From Epichloe hybrida (Eukaryota > Ascomycota > Sordariomycetes > Hypocreales > Clavicipitaceae), in NCBI GenBank assembly GCA_019022495.1, contig JAFEKR010000001.1, positions 186,001 through 250,000 on the forward strand: a stretch of 64,000 bases of DNA. Direction: 5' to 3'. The notes under the pieces are model-generated. The model ran no database searches. It saw nothing but the letters and a program-made list of their open reading frames with translations, and was not told the DNA's origin. The position numbers and the translations under genes were made by a program. Positions 1 to 10,019 of this stretch are shown here, in pieces. Numbering within the stretch: position 1 is the first letter of the stretch; every line of letters starts with the position of its first letter.

Positions 1-406
1 ATAATCCGTAATCCGTGCATGCTTCTACAGGGGTGCGTGCCTATCGAGCATTTGCGATTGTGAGCCAATCAACTGCCAGGCCCAAGAAAGTTGGCTGGTT
101 TGTCTTTCGTGCCTGCAGACCAAGGTCCAAAGACGTATAAGACTCCTTACCAACCAGAACAACCTTTCGTCGACAGAGGAAAACAGCCCCAAGGTCCCTT
201 GTGCCTCTGCCTCTGCCTCTGCTTCAACCACGCGAGACGCTTCTGGTCGAGGGAACGGCAAAACAATCGCGTGTTGAGCTGCACGCGCACCACGACCCTG
301 GCCTCGCGACAGCTCGACTTTTGCCTCGTTCGCTCGCTCGACCTCGATACCGCACTCGTCCGGAACATAGCTTAGGGTTTCTTTCGTCTGAAGCGATACA
401 CGCATC
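1..406 (+). promoter_or_regulatory. Upstream region and 5' leader of the Rae1 gene
   Basis: No gene is supported here. The stretch holds a short TGCCTC-type repeat near 206-222 and several open frames on both strands that have no recognisable protein and no consistent coding character. It most likely carries the promoter and 5' leader of the Rae1 gene that starts at 407; the context just before that ATG (CATC) is acceptable for a fungal start. Confidence 0.4.
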
Positions 407-1639
407 ATGTCTGGTCTTTTCGGATCTGCCGCCAGCTCGGCAGCGACCAATACCGTTGGAGATCTCAAATCTGACGTGGCACTCAGCGATCCTCCCACCG
501 ATACCATCTCCGACCTCAGTTTTTCACCAGCCCCCAATGGACCCGATTTCCTCGCCGTGTCCAGCTGGGATAACAAGGTCCGAGTCTACGAGATTGCCCA
601 GAATGGCCAGAGCCAAGGTCGGCACGCATACGAACACTCACAGCCAGTCCTAAGTTGCGACTTCTCCAAGGTAAGCGGCCGGTGGCGACTTGCCACAGCA
701 ATTATTCGGCTCGAAGCGGTTACTAAACTTTATCCTTTGCTTTGCAGGACGGGACAAAGATAGCATCAGCTGGTGCGGACAAGAATGTCAAAGTGTGCGA
801 CCTGGCTTCTCAGCAAGATATTATCATTGGCACGCACGATCAACCCGTTCGAGCGTGTCGGTTCTTCGAGAGTGGCGGCGCTCCCATGATAGTATCTGGG
901 TCATGGGACAAGACGATCAAGTACTGGGACTTGAGGCAGCAGGGGCAGGCAGCAGCGACTGTGTCGTGCCAGGAGCGCGTATACACTATGGATGTCAGAG
1001 ACAATCTGTGCGTTGTTGGTACTGCAGACAGATACATCAACGTAATCGATATGCGGAACCCATCCAAGTTCTACAAGACGCTCCAGAGCCCGCTCAAGTG
1101 GCAGACCCGAGTCGTTAGTTGCTTCACCGACTCTGCGGGCTTTGCTATTGGCAGCATCGAGGGTCGTTGCGCCATCCAATACGTTGAGGACAAGGATGCA
1201 AGGTAAGTCGTATCGCCGTTGCTTCGCCTCTTGTCTACAAACAGTTGCGCCTTGGAAATGGCTGACAAACGATCCTTTCAGTTCCAACTTCTCATTCAAA
1301 TGCCACCGAGATGCGGCGGTGAACAACGTCGTCAATGTACATGCTGTCAACGATATCTCCTTCCATCCCGTCCACGGAACCTTTAGCACTGCCGGATCGG
1401 ACGGCACGTTCCACTTCTGGGACAAGGACGCCAAGCACCGTCTCAAGGGGTATCCCAACGTCGGAGGCAGCATTACCGCCACGACTTTTAACAAGAACGG
1501 TAGCATCTTCGCTTATGCTGTTGGATACGACTGGAGCAAGGGCTACCAGCACAACACCCAAAGCTATCCAATCAAGGTTATGCTGCATCCTGTGACTAAT
1601 GACGAGTGTAAGCCACGGCCGTCGATGAAGAAGAGGTAG
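407..1639 (+). CDS. RAE1: mRNA export factor Rae1/Gle2, WD40 repeat protein
   Basis: Three exons are supported: 407-670, 748-1202 and 1282-1639. The introns start GTAAGC and GTAAGT and end TGCAG and TTCAG; a TACTAAAC branch-type motif lies at 721. The joined product is 358 aa, the usual length of Rae1. The N-terminus (SGLFGSAAS, then SDPPTDTISDLSFSPAP) and the blade signatures SSWDNKVRVYE, SGSWDKTIKYWD and STAGSDGTFHFWDKD are typical of fungal Rae1/Gle2. The family forms a seven-bladed WD40 propeller that binds the GLEBS motif of a nucleoporin at the nuclear pore and takes part in mRNA export and spindle function. The reading frame is clean across both splices and no domain is missing. The identity is recognised from family knowledge. 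Confidence 0.95.
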
Positions 1640-2178
1640 ATGGATGGTAAAGCAGGGCCTTGGGCTGGTTGTCAAATATATGGACAGTTAGGGCAACCGG
1701 GGGGGGTGACATAGGAGAGCATTGAGGTGGTCTGTCACAAGGCCAGAGAGAGTGTTGTGATATCACGATGCAGATGATACCTTTGGGATAAAGTTCCTTT
1801 ATAAATTTGTATGTAGCTTAGGATACGGAAAATCAATCGACATTTTCATATACAATGAGTCAGCAGGTGTAAATGAGACGAAGTATGTGTCTAACATTAA
1901 TCATGTTCTGAAAGAAAACTCCGGGTGGCAACCAAGTTGGGAATGGTTTATGCATGTCTTGGCCTTTTTTTCTTTTTCTTGAATCGAATTGAAATTGTTT
2001 TTGGCGCCTTGCGCACAAGAATATCAGAACATCCTATAGCTCAAAGTGGTGGTTTCTTCAGAAACAATGACGGCTCATATCACACGTGGAGAAAAAAAGT
2101 CCATCGGCCTCTCCTCCCAGTCCAGTCCATATTTTGATGCTTCATCTACGTTGTCAAAATAAGGTTACTGATGTGAAC
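1640..2178. other. Intergenic region between two convergent genes
   Basis: Gene-free 3' region shared by the Rae1 gene and the hypothetical gene on the opposite strand. It contains a short G run at 1700-1707 and AT-rich stretches suited to 3' ends. No RNA gene or repeat was seen. Confidence 0.5.
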
Positions 2179-2935
2179 TTAAACTGGTTGGAAACAGATG
2201 GCCTTCTTGGGGGTCCCTCCAAAGACGTCCTCGACCATGCCTTTCCAGATGTCGCGAATCATGCCGCCACTGCGGTCCTGCTCCTGACGAGGCTGACTGC
2301 TCTCGTCGTACAAGAACTTGAGCTCGACGCCATCGAGACCGAGGCCTTGTACGCCCGCCTTTGGTGCGCCAGGGACCACGTTGTCCGGGTCGGCGGCCAC
2401 AATGGTCACCTCGGGCACGGCGATGGCCTCTGTGGCCATGGGGACGTGGGCAGCGCCATAGTTGTCGGGGAGGAGAGGCATGCGCGGGCCTTGGCCGGGT
2501 TTCGACGAGCCGACCAGGGAGCTCATTGAGGGGAGAACAGCGGCGTCAATGTGCGTCGTGGACGTGTGTGCTGCTGCTGCTGCTGCTGCTGGCGAGGCGG
2601 AGGAGTGGAAGGTCTGCATCAGGGGCTTGGTGCGGTTGGCGAGCGATGGCTGGGGAGTCGGACGGTGAGTCGTGGCGAGGCCACGGGAGGACTTGGACTT
2701 GGCAAGGTTAGCCACGAGGTCTTTTTTTCACAAAAGGAAGCAAGATGCCCCCCCCCCCCCCTTCTGATAGAGTACGTACATCGGAGTGCTCGTGACTCGG
2801 CCGGTTGTGCAGCAGCTCTGCGTATTTGGGCATGAGTGACGCCCCGGCGCCGTGGGCAGAGCGAGCGACCACGCCGGACGGTGAGCTGCTCAGCGATCTG
2901 GCCAACTTGGACATGGGAGCCGTGACGCGGGACAT
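2179..2935 (-). CDS. Conserved-looking hypothetical protein, two exons
   Basis: I do not recognise this gene. Exon 1 starts at the ATG at 2935. It gives an N-terminus rich in Ser, Arg and Ala with few acidic residues (SRVTAPMSKLARSLSSSPSG), which could be a mitochondrial presequence. Exon 2 ends at the TAA at 2179 and contains an Ala run (SASPAAAAAAA, from a CTG repeat) and a C-terminal block, MIRDIWKGMVEDVFGGTPKK, that looks conserved. The intron start is GTACGT at 2779 or GTACTC at 2775. The acceptor is uncertain: the AG at 2721 keeps frame with the second donor and crosses a C-run. The splice needs transcript data; the two coding blocks themselves look real. Total length is about 230 aa. 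Confidence 0.6.
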
Positions 2936-3755
2936 TGTGCGTGTGTGTGAATTGTGAATCGAGACGATGTGTTGTGTTGGAGTGGGAAGTGTATCTTGAA
3001 GGGTGAAAGGAGGCCAACGACTGGTACTGAAACACGATGGGAAGCTGATAATGCTTGTTCTGTATTGTCACAGTAACATTGCCTGACTATTGACGAACCC
3101 CGGTTTTCTAGGAGAGGCAGTGGCGTGGCAACGTGGAGTAGAGTTGGGTGAGCGAGGGGGAAAGGGGAAACAAGACAGGACCCCTTCCCCAGATGTCTCT
3201 ACATACATTAGAGAGATGTGCTGTGATTCTGACTATTTCGGTTCCATGACATGGTTCAAGTCACAGACCGACAGAAGTCATGTTGGGAGGCCACGGCGGG
3301 GCACTCGCACCTGCAAGCCAGATGTGCCATCTGACAATGACAAGCCTGCTTTCAAGCCGGAGCCCAACAGTTCTGAGACAACATCACTCGTTCTCGGTGA
3401 TTATTACATAGCTAGTCGGTATCCGGCTCCGTCTTCCGCTCCCCGCTACGGACTAATTTGGAGAGGCCATCTTGGCCGGCTCCTGCGGGTGGGAGGCGTG
3501 GATCCCCCGTGGACCCCCTTGCGCGTTGTTGTTGCCGGTGAATCAGTGAGAGAGAATTGCCGTCGTAAGCCAAGTTGCCACGGGTGAGCTACGGAGAACA
3601 AGAGCAACAAACTGCATGAATGGGCTCAGATTTGCTTCATGCCATGAGACGGTCGGCTTTTGTCATGCGAACGGACTTGCCGAGCTCTTCAATCCCGCGC
3701 GTTTCGTTTGGTGCTTCTAGAAGTTCCTGTTGCATGAAAAACAAAGGCACTCGGT
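2936..3755. other. Gene-poor stretch, nothing recognised
   Basis: No gene is supported. An open frame at 3090-3587 on the plus strand has no recognisable domain, and its composition does not look like a protein. The stretch probably holds the promoter of the minus-strand gene ending at 2179. Confidence 0.4.
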
Positions 3756-4175
3756 TTACCGACGTTGCAGGAGCACGCCGTGGACGATGTCGCCATCATC
3801 GTCTGTAATGGAGGGGAAGGTGTGAATTTCACGGCGCACGGGGTTAACGGAGCTGATGTTGAGAGTCTGCCCAGGTTCCCTTGCACGCCTTCACCATCTG
3901 GTCCTCGACGATTCCATCGGCCTGGACGAGGTCAACGCCTCTAGCCGAGAGGTCTTTGGCCTTCCCTGAAGCTGATGCGCCAGATTTGTTCTCAAGGAGG
4001 GAGTTGACGACGCCTCCACCTTTGCTTCGCGGACGCGCTTCTGGTGACATGCGAGATAAGATTCACAATACACATTTTTGAAATTATCAAGGCATTCCAG
4101 ATATTTGTTCGTCCGGTTATCGTCGGTCAATTCGTCCGTCTTGAGGATCTGGTCCTTCGACTGTCAGCCCAAGCC
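3756..4175 (-). pseudogene. Possible remnant of a protein-coding gene in several frames
   Basis: Read on the minus strand, three neighbouring blocks have coding-like composition but lie in different frames. One contains TDDNRTNKYLECLDNF near 4100-4130. One contains SLLENKSGASASGKAKDL and then VQADGIVEDQMVKACKGTW near 3870-4010. One contains REIHTFPSITDDDGDIVHG and ends at a TAA at 3756. No intron with good borders joins them; one candidate gap is only about 34 nt. This may be a decayed gene or an unrecognised multi-exon gene. No function is assigned. Confidence 0.3.
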
Positions 4176-4576
4176 GAGATACTGTACAGGTCCAACCGAC
4201 GGCCGCGAGTAGAGCCTTAAGTCGGGAGTGTATGAAGGGATTGGTCGAGCCCCCTCAAAGAAGGGGACTCAAAGAACTTGCTTGGTTGAACAGACGAGCG
4301 GCTTGTTGCAAAGCTGATTCCAGGCTGGGGGACTCGCTCTTCGTCCATGCTTTCCCTGTCGACAGCTGCTGTCACTGGCAATCGAACGGCAACTGCCAGG
4401 CCAAGTCATTGCCAACTGCAACGTCCCGTCTCTAGCGCTTCTTTCAAATTCATTCCTATGAAGAGCAAATCTTCTTTGTTGAATGAATCCTTTGCCCGGC
4501 CACCGAAACTCCCGTTTCCTTCCCTCTTGTTTCATCCTGATCCCATGAGCTTTGCCGGGCCTTCGAGAAGCAAGCC

Positions 4577-5297
4577 ATGGAAAGTACAGACCTCCAAAAG
4601 GCCTGCATGGTAAAGTTGCTCCCACGCATGCACGTCGCGCCAACACACTAACGTGCCATCTTCGCAGGCCGACCTTGGACGTCAACGACAAGATGAGCTT
4701 CCTCTGAACGATAGGGAGGGCAAACGCCCCTCGTATGAGCCTGGTCGTAGAAACGCCACAGCACACTATGCTCCGTCTTTGAGGAAAGGCTTGGAAAGTA
4801 AATGGAAAGGTACTTGCCTGCATTTGACTCGTTCCACTGCCCCGCGGTGGTCATGGTTAACAGGCTCGACAGTTCATATTCAAGACGAGGAATCAGCACA
4901 GATGCAAGGCCTTGCTATTGGTGACAGTCGCCCATGGGCAAAAATAACGGAGACATACATGAATCGGCATCACGCTGATACGTAAGTAGCGCTGGTTCTT
5001 CTTCTTCTTCTTCTTCTTCTTCTTCTTCTTCTTCTTCTTCGTTCATGGATTGTTCCATGGCTACTATGGGACTATTACGAGACTAACTTGCTTCCTCTTG
5101 GTAGAGCGCCTCCGCTTATTCGGCGGGAATCCCAGGGACCGAAAAGACAAAAGTCGGTATACCCTACTGGCGACGAAGCGATGGGGAACTTGGGCGGCCT
5201 TGTACCTCCTGGCGGCATAGTAGTCAGACTTCCCCCTCCTGCTCGACAGCCTCATAACTTGCCCGAACGCGAACCCGAGACCAAGCCAATTGACTAG
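4577..5297 (+). CDS. 5' part of a conserved hypothetical gene, four exons, ends at a suspicious TAG
   Basis: Exons fit at 4577-4609, 4668-4809, 4864 or 4873-4981, and 5105-5297. The ATG sits in a good context (GCCATGG). Donors are GTAAAG, GTACTT and GTAAGT. The last intron has a strong CTAAC branch and a TAG acceptor, and carries a (TTC)n tract. The second acceptor is ambiguous by 9 nt, either choice in frame. The product starts ESTDLQKACMADLGRQRQDE and ends EPETKPID at TAG 5295. The same frame stays open for 51 more codons after the TAG, with coding-like composition (DDSTKLQSYQLATESQ), up to a TAA at 5451, and leads on to the large frame at 5509. I read this as the first half of one disrupted gene. 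Family not recognised. Confidence 0.5.
4999..5040 (+). repeat. (TTC)n microsatellite inside an intron
   Basis: About fourteen TTC units in a row lie between the GTAAGT donor at 4982 and the branch site near 5082 of the last intron of the gene starting at 4577. This is a simple repeat and is likely variable in length between strains. Confidence 0.9.
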
Positions 5298-5508
5298 GAA
5301 AGACTGACTGACCAAATGAAAGATGACTCTACAAAACTACAGTCCTATCAGCTGGCCACTGAATCTCAGTCTATGCTAGATACAGATGAGGCCTCTGTTT
5401 ATCATGCTCTTCATGCAGGCCAGCGGCAGGGCCTTACTACAGATAAAGAATAAAATATTATCGACATCTCTACCAAAAACATTTCCACTGTGACACTGCT
5501 CTCGGGTG

Positions 5509-6438
5509 ATGGAAAGCAACTTCCGCTACATTCTCCAATTTTCCAATGCGTCCGACGCCAAGAAATTCGGCCTCTATCTGGAATCTCTTCAGAAGGCCGC
5601 GGCTCGTGCCCTTGGTGCTGTGAATCCTGGAAGTCAATCTACCGGAACTGACGTTCCTGCGAGCTTCAAGCTTCCCACCTCCAACAAGGAGGACGTGTCT
5701 ACACAGAAGACCAGCCAGAACGAGGCCAAGTTGATCGACGTCGAGTCACCATCAACTTCTGGGCAAGGGACGAAGGTACCGACAATCGAGGACGCGGCCC
5801 AGATGCTGTTCGATCTCATCGAAAAAATTCTTCCTGAAGCAGCTGCAGCTGGACTCAATGTATCGGAAGATGCCGTATCTGACATTCAAGAGACTGCCAT
5901 CGATGGTTGGCTTACAAGAGGCTTTCTCCGATCAGAAACAGACGATATGAGATCCGAGCTCCTTGATTTGCTTCGCATCCTCGTGCGCATCAAGCGCAAG
6001 GCTGAGTCGCGAAAACAAGCAGCTCAGCCTGAACCTGTCATACAGTCCTTGAAGGACTTCGAACGCGCCGACGCCAAACCTCGTCGCATTGAGTACTCGG
6101 TTTCAGAGATCCAGAAATTGTCCTCATGCAGCGCCTCAACCCCAGCAGGCCTCGATAAATCGATTGTGACCCCTCGTCGCACTCAGGCAGCCCGCAACTA
6201 CTCGTCAGCTGTTGCTGTCGCCGACATATCAAAACATAAGGCCTGGCTGAGCGGCAGCTCTGCACCACAGGCGGTGGATACCGCGATCAAGACACCTCCA
6301 ATGTCTAATGAGAAATCGAACGTTGCGAGCAAAGCTTGCCCGGTGGTGCCCAATGTCACGAACAGAAGGGACATTTCTCCACCCCAGAGCCCTTCAACAG
6401 TGAAAGGTCTAAGTTCGTCACGGTGGGCTCGGGACTAA
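5509..6438 (+). CDS. 3' part of a conserved hypothetical gene, 309 aa frame, probably separated from its start
   Basis: A 309-codon frame runs from the ATG at 5509 to TAA 6438. Its first residues, ESNFRYILQFSNASDAKKFG, read like the last strands and helix of a PH-like domain that should have earlier strands upstream. Such strands (IIDISTKNISTVTLLSGD) are present in another frame at 5457-5510, so a one-base shift near 5511 is likely. Later parts are an acidic helical block (EDAAQMLFDLIEKILPEAA), a charged stretch (RILVRIKRKAESRK), and RRIEYSVSEIQKL, which loosely resembles a YxxxxL-Phi eIF4E-binding motif. The end, GLSSSRWARD, looks like a natural C-terminus. Function unknown; the eIF4E idea is inference only. 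Confidence 0.55.
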   Translation: MESNFRYILQFSNASDAKKFGLYLESLQKAAARALGAVNPGSQSTGTDVPASFKLPTSNKEDVSTQKTSQNEAKLIDVESPSTSGQGTKVPTIEDAAQMLFDLIEKILPEAAAAGLNVSEDAVSDIQETAIDGWLTRGFLRSETDDMRSELLDLLRILVRIKRKAESRKQAAQPEPVIQSLKDFERADAKPRRIEYSVSEIQKLSSCSASTPAGLDKSIVTPRRTQAARNYSSAVAVADISKHKAWLSGSSAPQAVDTAIKTPPMSNEKSNVASKACPVVPNVTNRRDISPPQSPSTVKGLSSSRWARD

Positions 6439-6832
6439 CAACTCACGGCTAGACCCAGCGAAGTCGATTCACATGCACTATGGTGGTGCGTTTTGCTCAT
6501 CAGTAATGAGGGCTTGAAGCTATGATTTCAGCTTAGCAATAAGGCTCTTTCCAAGCATCCTAAGGGGGTTTGAGTTGGAAGAAGCGCGGGCCAGTATGCG
6601 AAAGATTGCCAATAAAGGCGACGTGGTTGACACATGAGAGATGGGACGAGTACAAAGCGCGGATCGGTGTGAGAAAAGCTCAAATATCCCAGTCATGGCA
6701 AAATCATTTTAGACAGCCAGAAGCGTTATTAGAGACATCCCTCAGGAGTTGATCTCTTCGTGCTGGATGGTGTTCATGGCGTTTAAGAAGGTTAAGTGTA
6801 TTAAATCAAAGACTGTAATTAACAGCATTTGT
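6439..6832. other. Intergenic region between convergent genes
   Basis: A gene-free 3' region between the frame ending at 6438 and the minus-strand gene ending at 6833. Nothing notable was seen. Confidence 0.5.
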
Positions 6833-7336
6833 CTATGTTTCAAATGATGAATCGTTGTCAGTGTTATCAAAGGCTCGGTTCACCAAGTCAATGCCGTCCT
6901 GGAATCGGCGATGGAAATACAGCTCTTCGACAGCATGGATGATTTCTTGGGTGCGCATTTTGTTCATGCCGGCTTTCAGAGGAAGCTCTACATGCTCGTG
7001 TAGCTGCTAATAACATGGTTGTGAGCATCTTGTCTGAGAGACTAGGTCGCAAGGCGGCTTGATGAAACGTACATTTCCGTTTTCTACTCTCACGCGATAA
7101 TTGTCTTTGACAATCTGAAACTCGTCTTCTGTCTGGCCTGTTCTGTCGGCTTTCTTCTTGACAACATCGACTTGGTCATCAGAAAATTCGATGTTAAGAA
7201 TTCCGTCCTCTTCTTCGTCCATTGCAGTGAGTTCGATCGATACCAGTGCCTCTGCGACCTGGGATGGGAACGGTTTTGTGTTCGAGGTGTTGCTGATGAG
7301 GATAATTCGCCAAGGTGCACGCCCCACTGTGGACAT
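6833..7336 (-). CDS. Small conserved-looking hypothetical protein, two exons, about 145 aa
   Basis: Exon 1 runs from ATG 7336 to 7073 (88 codons) and ends at a GTACGT donor. Exon 2 runs from 7006 (or 7003) to TAG 6833. The acceptor is a TTAGCAG tandem site, so two products differing by one Gln are possible. The product begins STVGRAPWRIILISNTSNTK, a compact hydrophobic start that is not a signal peptide. It then has an acidic block (TAMDEEEDGILNIEFSDDQ), a basic turn (DVVKKKADRTGQ), and a helical C-terminus with RTQEIIHAVEELYFHRRF. Both splice borders keep frame and the exons have clear coding character. I do not recognise the family. Its start lies about 180 bp from the AhpC-like gene, so the two may share a divergent promoter. 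Confidence 0.75.
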
Positions 7337-7512
7337 GATGCTTATTGTTGATCGGGAGCAAGCGATGGCAACTCAAGATCACAATGTCAACTAGATAACT
7401 CGTGTAGGGTAGCGCACTAGTCTAGCCACAGCCAACTCGTTTCCATCCAAGCTCTTTTTCTTGGTGGTTCTTGGTTCATGGTGCTCTGGAGTCTGGTCTG
7501 TTTCGTTTCGGC

Positions 7513-8175
7513 ATGGCTCATGCTTCTTCAGCATGCAAGAGAGGAGGCTCCATGTCTCGACGACGACATGCAGGCAGCTCGATCAGGCGTCAGTGCCCAG
7601 CATGGACTCAGCTGGGAGGCCTGGCCTTTATCGATATCGACGTCAACAAGACCAAGCCGGAGGACTTTGAAGGCGAGGTGTGCACGACCAATGAGCTGCC
7701 CTCGGCAGAGACGATCTCCAAGATTGGGGAATACATTGTTCTTGATAAGGATGGCAGATCGAGGACATTCAAGAGCTTGTATAGCGGGCATAACGTAGCA
7801 AGACGAGTGCTGGTCGTGTTTGTTCGACACTTCTTCTGTGGTGTAGGTCGTCATGCCCAAGCCCCCAGCCCCCCCCCCCCTTCTCTCCCCGGTTTATTAG
7901 GAACGTAGGTTGTCGGTCGTACTGCACCCGACACCGTGGGACTGACCTTTTTTATTGCGTGCTTTATCCAGAACTGCCAGGAATACCTTCGTACGCTCGC
8001 CGAATCCATCACACCCGATGCGCTACTCGGCTTACCGATCAGTACGTTCATGGTCGTGGTTGGATGCGGCGATCCAGAACTCATCGACATGTACGTCGAG
8101 GCGACCAACTGCCCGTTCCCCATCTACACGGATCCGACGCGATCGTTGTTCGACGAGCTCGGCGCTGCGGGCTGA
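7513..8175 (+). pseudogene. AhpC/TSA-type thioredoxin-fold protein (PRXL2/AAED1-like), C-terminally truncated
   Basis: Exons are 7513-7842 and 7972-8175, joined by a GTAGGT donor and a TCCAG acceptor that restore the redox motif HFFCGNCQEYL. The core GEVCTTNELPSAET, YIVLDKDGRSRTFKSLYSG, PISTFMVVVGCGDPELIDMY and CPFPIYTDPTRSLFDELG is typical of the fungal AhpC/TSA antioxidant family (Pfam AhpC-TSA_2 type), which is expected to act in thiol redox chemistry. The frame stops right after DELG at TGA 8173. The expected tail is missing, except that a piece reading QVGGEFLFEPLDLE appears downstream in another frame (about 8227-8268). About 40 residues are therefore gone and the frame is shifted. The start is uncertain: ATG 7513 is the first in frame, but the first 40 residues do not look conserved. 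A C-run lies in the intron. Confidence 0.6.
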
Positions 8176-8557
8176 CCTGCGTACACAAAGAGCATGGAAA
8201 CACAACAAGTCGGGTGATCATCGCCAGGTGGGTGGTGAGTTTCTCTTTGAGCCCTTGGATCTCGAACGACGAGGACCACATGAATCGCAGTTCTGAGGCT
8301 GAACAGACTGACCGATTCAGGATCAGAAGAGGTGGTCCAAGGCGCTGGCGTCACGCAAAGGAATGGGGTTAAGCATGGCGTCTCAGATGAGTAAGTTGAG
8401 CGAGTCGAAATGAGAAATATGTACGTTGGTAGGTCTGAAGGCAAGAGGGCAATACGGCAGTGCAATTCAAATGCTGCATAGCAAGCGTGTTTTCAGTTGG
8501 AGGCCGCATTGTAAAAGGAAAAAAGGAAAAAGAAGAAAAAACCCCTTCGAACATTCC
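8176..8557 (+). other. Degenerate 3' remnant of the AhpC-like locus
   Basis: After the stop at 8175 the plus strand keeps scattered coding-like pieces. QVGGEFLFEPLDLE lies near 8227-8268. A block beginning DQKRWSKALASRKGMGLSM lies near 8320-8380 and ends at a TGA near 8413. The first piece matches the expected tail of the AhpC/TSA family. The second was not recognised; it might be a last exon reached from a GTGAGT donor near 8235 to the CAG acceptor near 8321. The rest, up to 8557, is A-rich and has no gene. Confidence 0.4.
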
Positions 8558-9424
8558 TCAAGAATGTTGATGATTCGTCTGCTCGTGAACCCATGACCCA
8601 TCTTCTCTACTCTGCACAACTTGGTCAACGGCTAATCTATACTTTGTAATCTCCTCCCCATTCACAAGATCATTCTCCACGGCCCTCCTGTCCCCTTCCT
8701 CCACCGTCTTTGCAATCCCCGCCCGAACATGCCTCTCCCTCAACCTCTTCCTCGCCACCTCGAAATCCACCTGCACGAACCACAGCTCATCAAACAGCCT
8801 GGCGGCGTCTCTCCACACGTCCTTGTCCAGCGCAAGATAGTTGCCTTCCAAGATGACAATCCTGTGCGTTGGCAGCACGGATACATCGCCTTCCTTGGGA
8901 TCCTTGACGGCGTGATCAAACGACGGCGCGAGAATGGCGCGCGAGGGAATCGGCGCGCGAAGCTCCTCGACCAAAGACAAGAACTTGCCGGCGTCGAAAG
9001 TGAAGGCTGCGCCGCGGCGGGCATGGGCCGTCTCGGGGTCGGGCATCGCCGAGAGCGCCTCCCGCGTGAGATGGAAGCCGTCCATGGGGACATACGTAGC
9101 TGGGGGTGGGTGACTTGGCTGCGCCTCCGAGGCGCGCAGATTGAGTCTCTGGGAGACGATTTGGGAGAGGGTGGTTTTGCCTTTTTTTGCCCGGGAGTTA
9201 GATTCGGGAGCCCAGGAGGGCACGGAATCGACCACATATTTGTTTTACTTTACCTGAGCCTGGGATGCCGCCGACTCCTATCACTGTCGAGGTGTTAGTC
9301 TTTGCGCGCATCTTGTCCGGGGGGGAAGAGAAGTGGCGATGTCCTCACGGAGTCTTTGGCCCGGACCGAGCTGCGAGTACTTGGCCCATGCTTTTTCAAC
9401 TAAATTGCCAACTTGGCTGTCCAT
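8558..9424 (-). CDS. P-loop kinase of the uridine kinase/phosphoribulokinase superfamily (YFH7-like)
   Basis: Three exons join cleanly: 9424-9349, 9283-9254 (30 nt micro-exon) and 9180-8558. Introns are GTGAGG..GACAG and GTAAAG..AAAAG. The micro-exon carries most of the Walker A loop; joining it gives LIGVGGIPGSGKTTL. The N-terminus is MDSQVGNLVEKAWAKYSQLG. Further motifs are YVPMDGFHLTREAL (substrate/lid region of this superfamily), IVILEGNYLALD (Walker B-like strand with an acidic residue) and a C-terminal RKRLRERHVRAG helix. The product is 242 aa, a normal length. The family phosphorylates small molecules such as nucleosides, pantothenate or sugars; the true substrate of fungal YFH7-like proteins is not established. 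Without the micro-exon the P-loop would be lost, so a longest-frame annotation would miss it. Confidence 0.88.
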
Positions 9425-10019
9425 GGTTTGTTTCTTGCGCCGCGCAGACGAGATGAGGAGGAGTGGGATTCTGCAGCCGCGTGAAAGAAGCGATGACACT
9501 GAATGACTTTTTCTTCCGAGGTGCCCTTCAGCGTCTATGTTTTATGGGAGACTGGAGGAATGACGTCATGCTATCTGGCAAGTTAGCTCATAATAGCAGC
9601 AAAGGTACGGAATGAATCGGAGGGGCAAAATACGCTATTTGATGCTGTTATCATCTAAAAATACTTGATCGTGTTATCAAAAGTGCTCAAGGCGTGGGAT
9701 CTTGTCCTTGTACAGACGTCTGGACAAGGCACTTCAATAAATATGATTAGTCAGCCCATTACGATCCAGGCAATGCTGGGCATCTACATATGTATGTACA
9801 TATGTACATAGCCAAAGTACTCCGTGCGCGCAAATTAGTGGCCAGTCGCCGGCAGTCGGCTGCGCCGCTTTTTTCGTGCAACAGCAGGGCTGACACAAAA
9901 CTGGCAAGTGGCGGGGACCCGTTGTCCATGTCTCTTCACTATTTATCGGCCCATTTTCGACTTTTTTTTCCGGAATGTCACGATCCTCCCCCACTTCACA
10001 TCCAACGAGGTAGTCAACC
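9425..10019. promoter_or_regulatory. Divergent promoter region between the kinase and the MetAP2-like locus
   Basis: No gene is supported. The stretch contains a near-palindromic TA/CA-type simple repeat at 9785-9808 built from TACATATGTA units, and pyrimidine-rich tracts (CTTTTTTTT near 9960) shortly before the start at 10020. Both flanking genes start outward from here. Confidence 0.45.

Noticed and set aside
25..576. 183-codon open frame on the minus strand overlapping the Rae1 start
   Set aside because: It is antisense to the Rae1 leader and first exon, has low-complexity composition and no recognisable domain.
3090..3587. 165-codon open frame
   Set aside because: No recognisable domain, unusual composition and no support for a start or introns.
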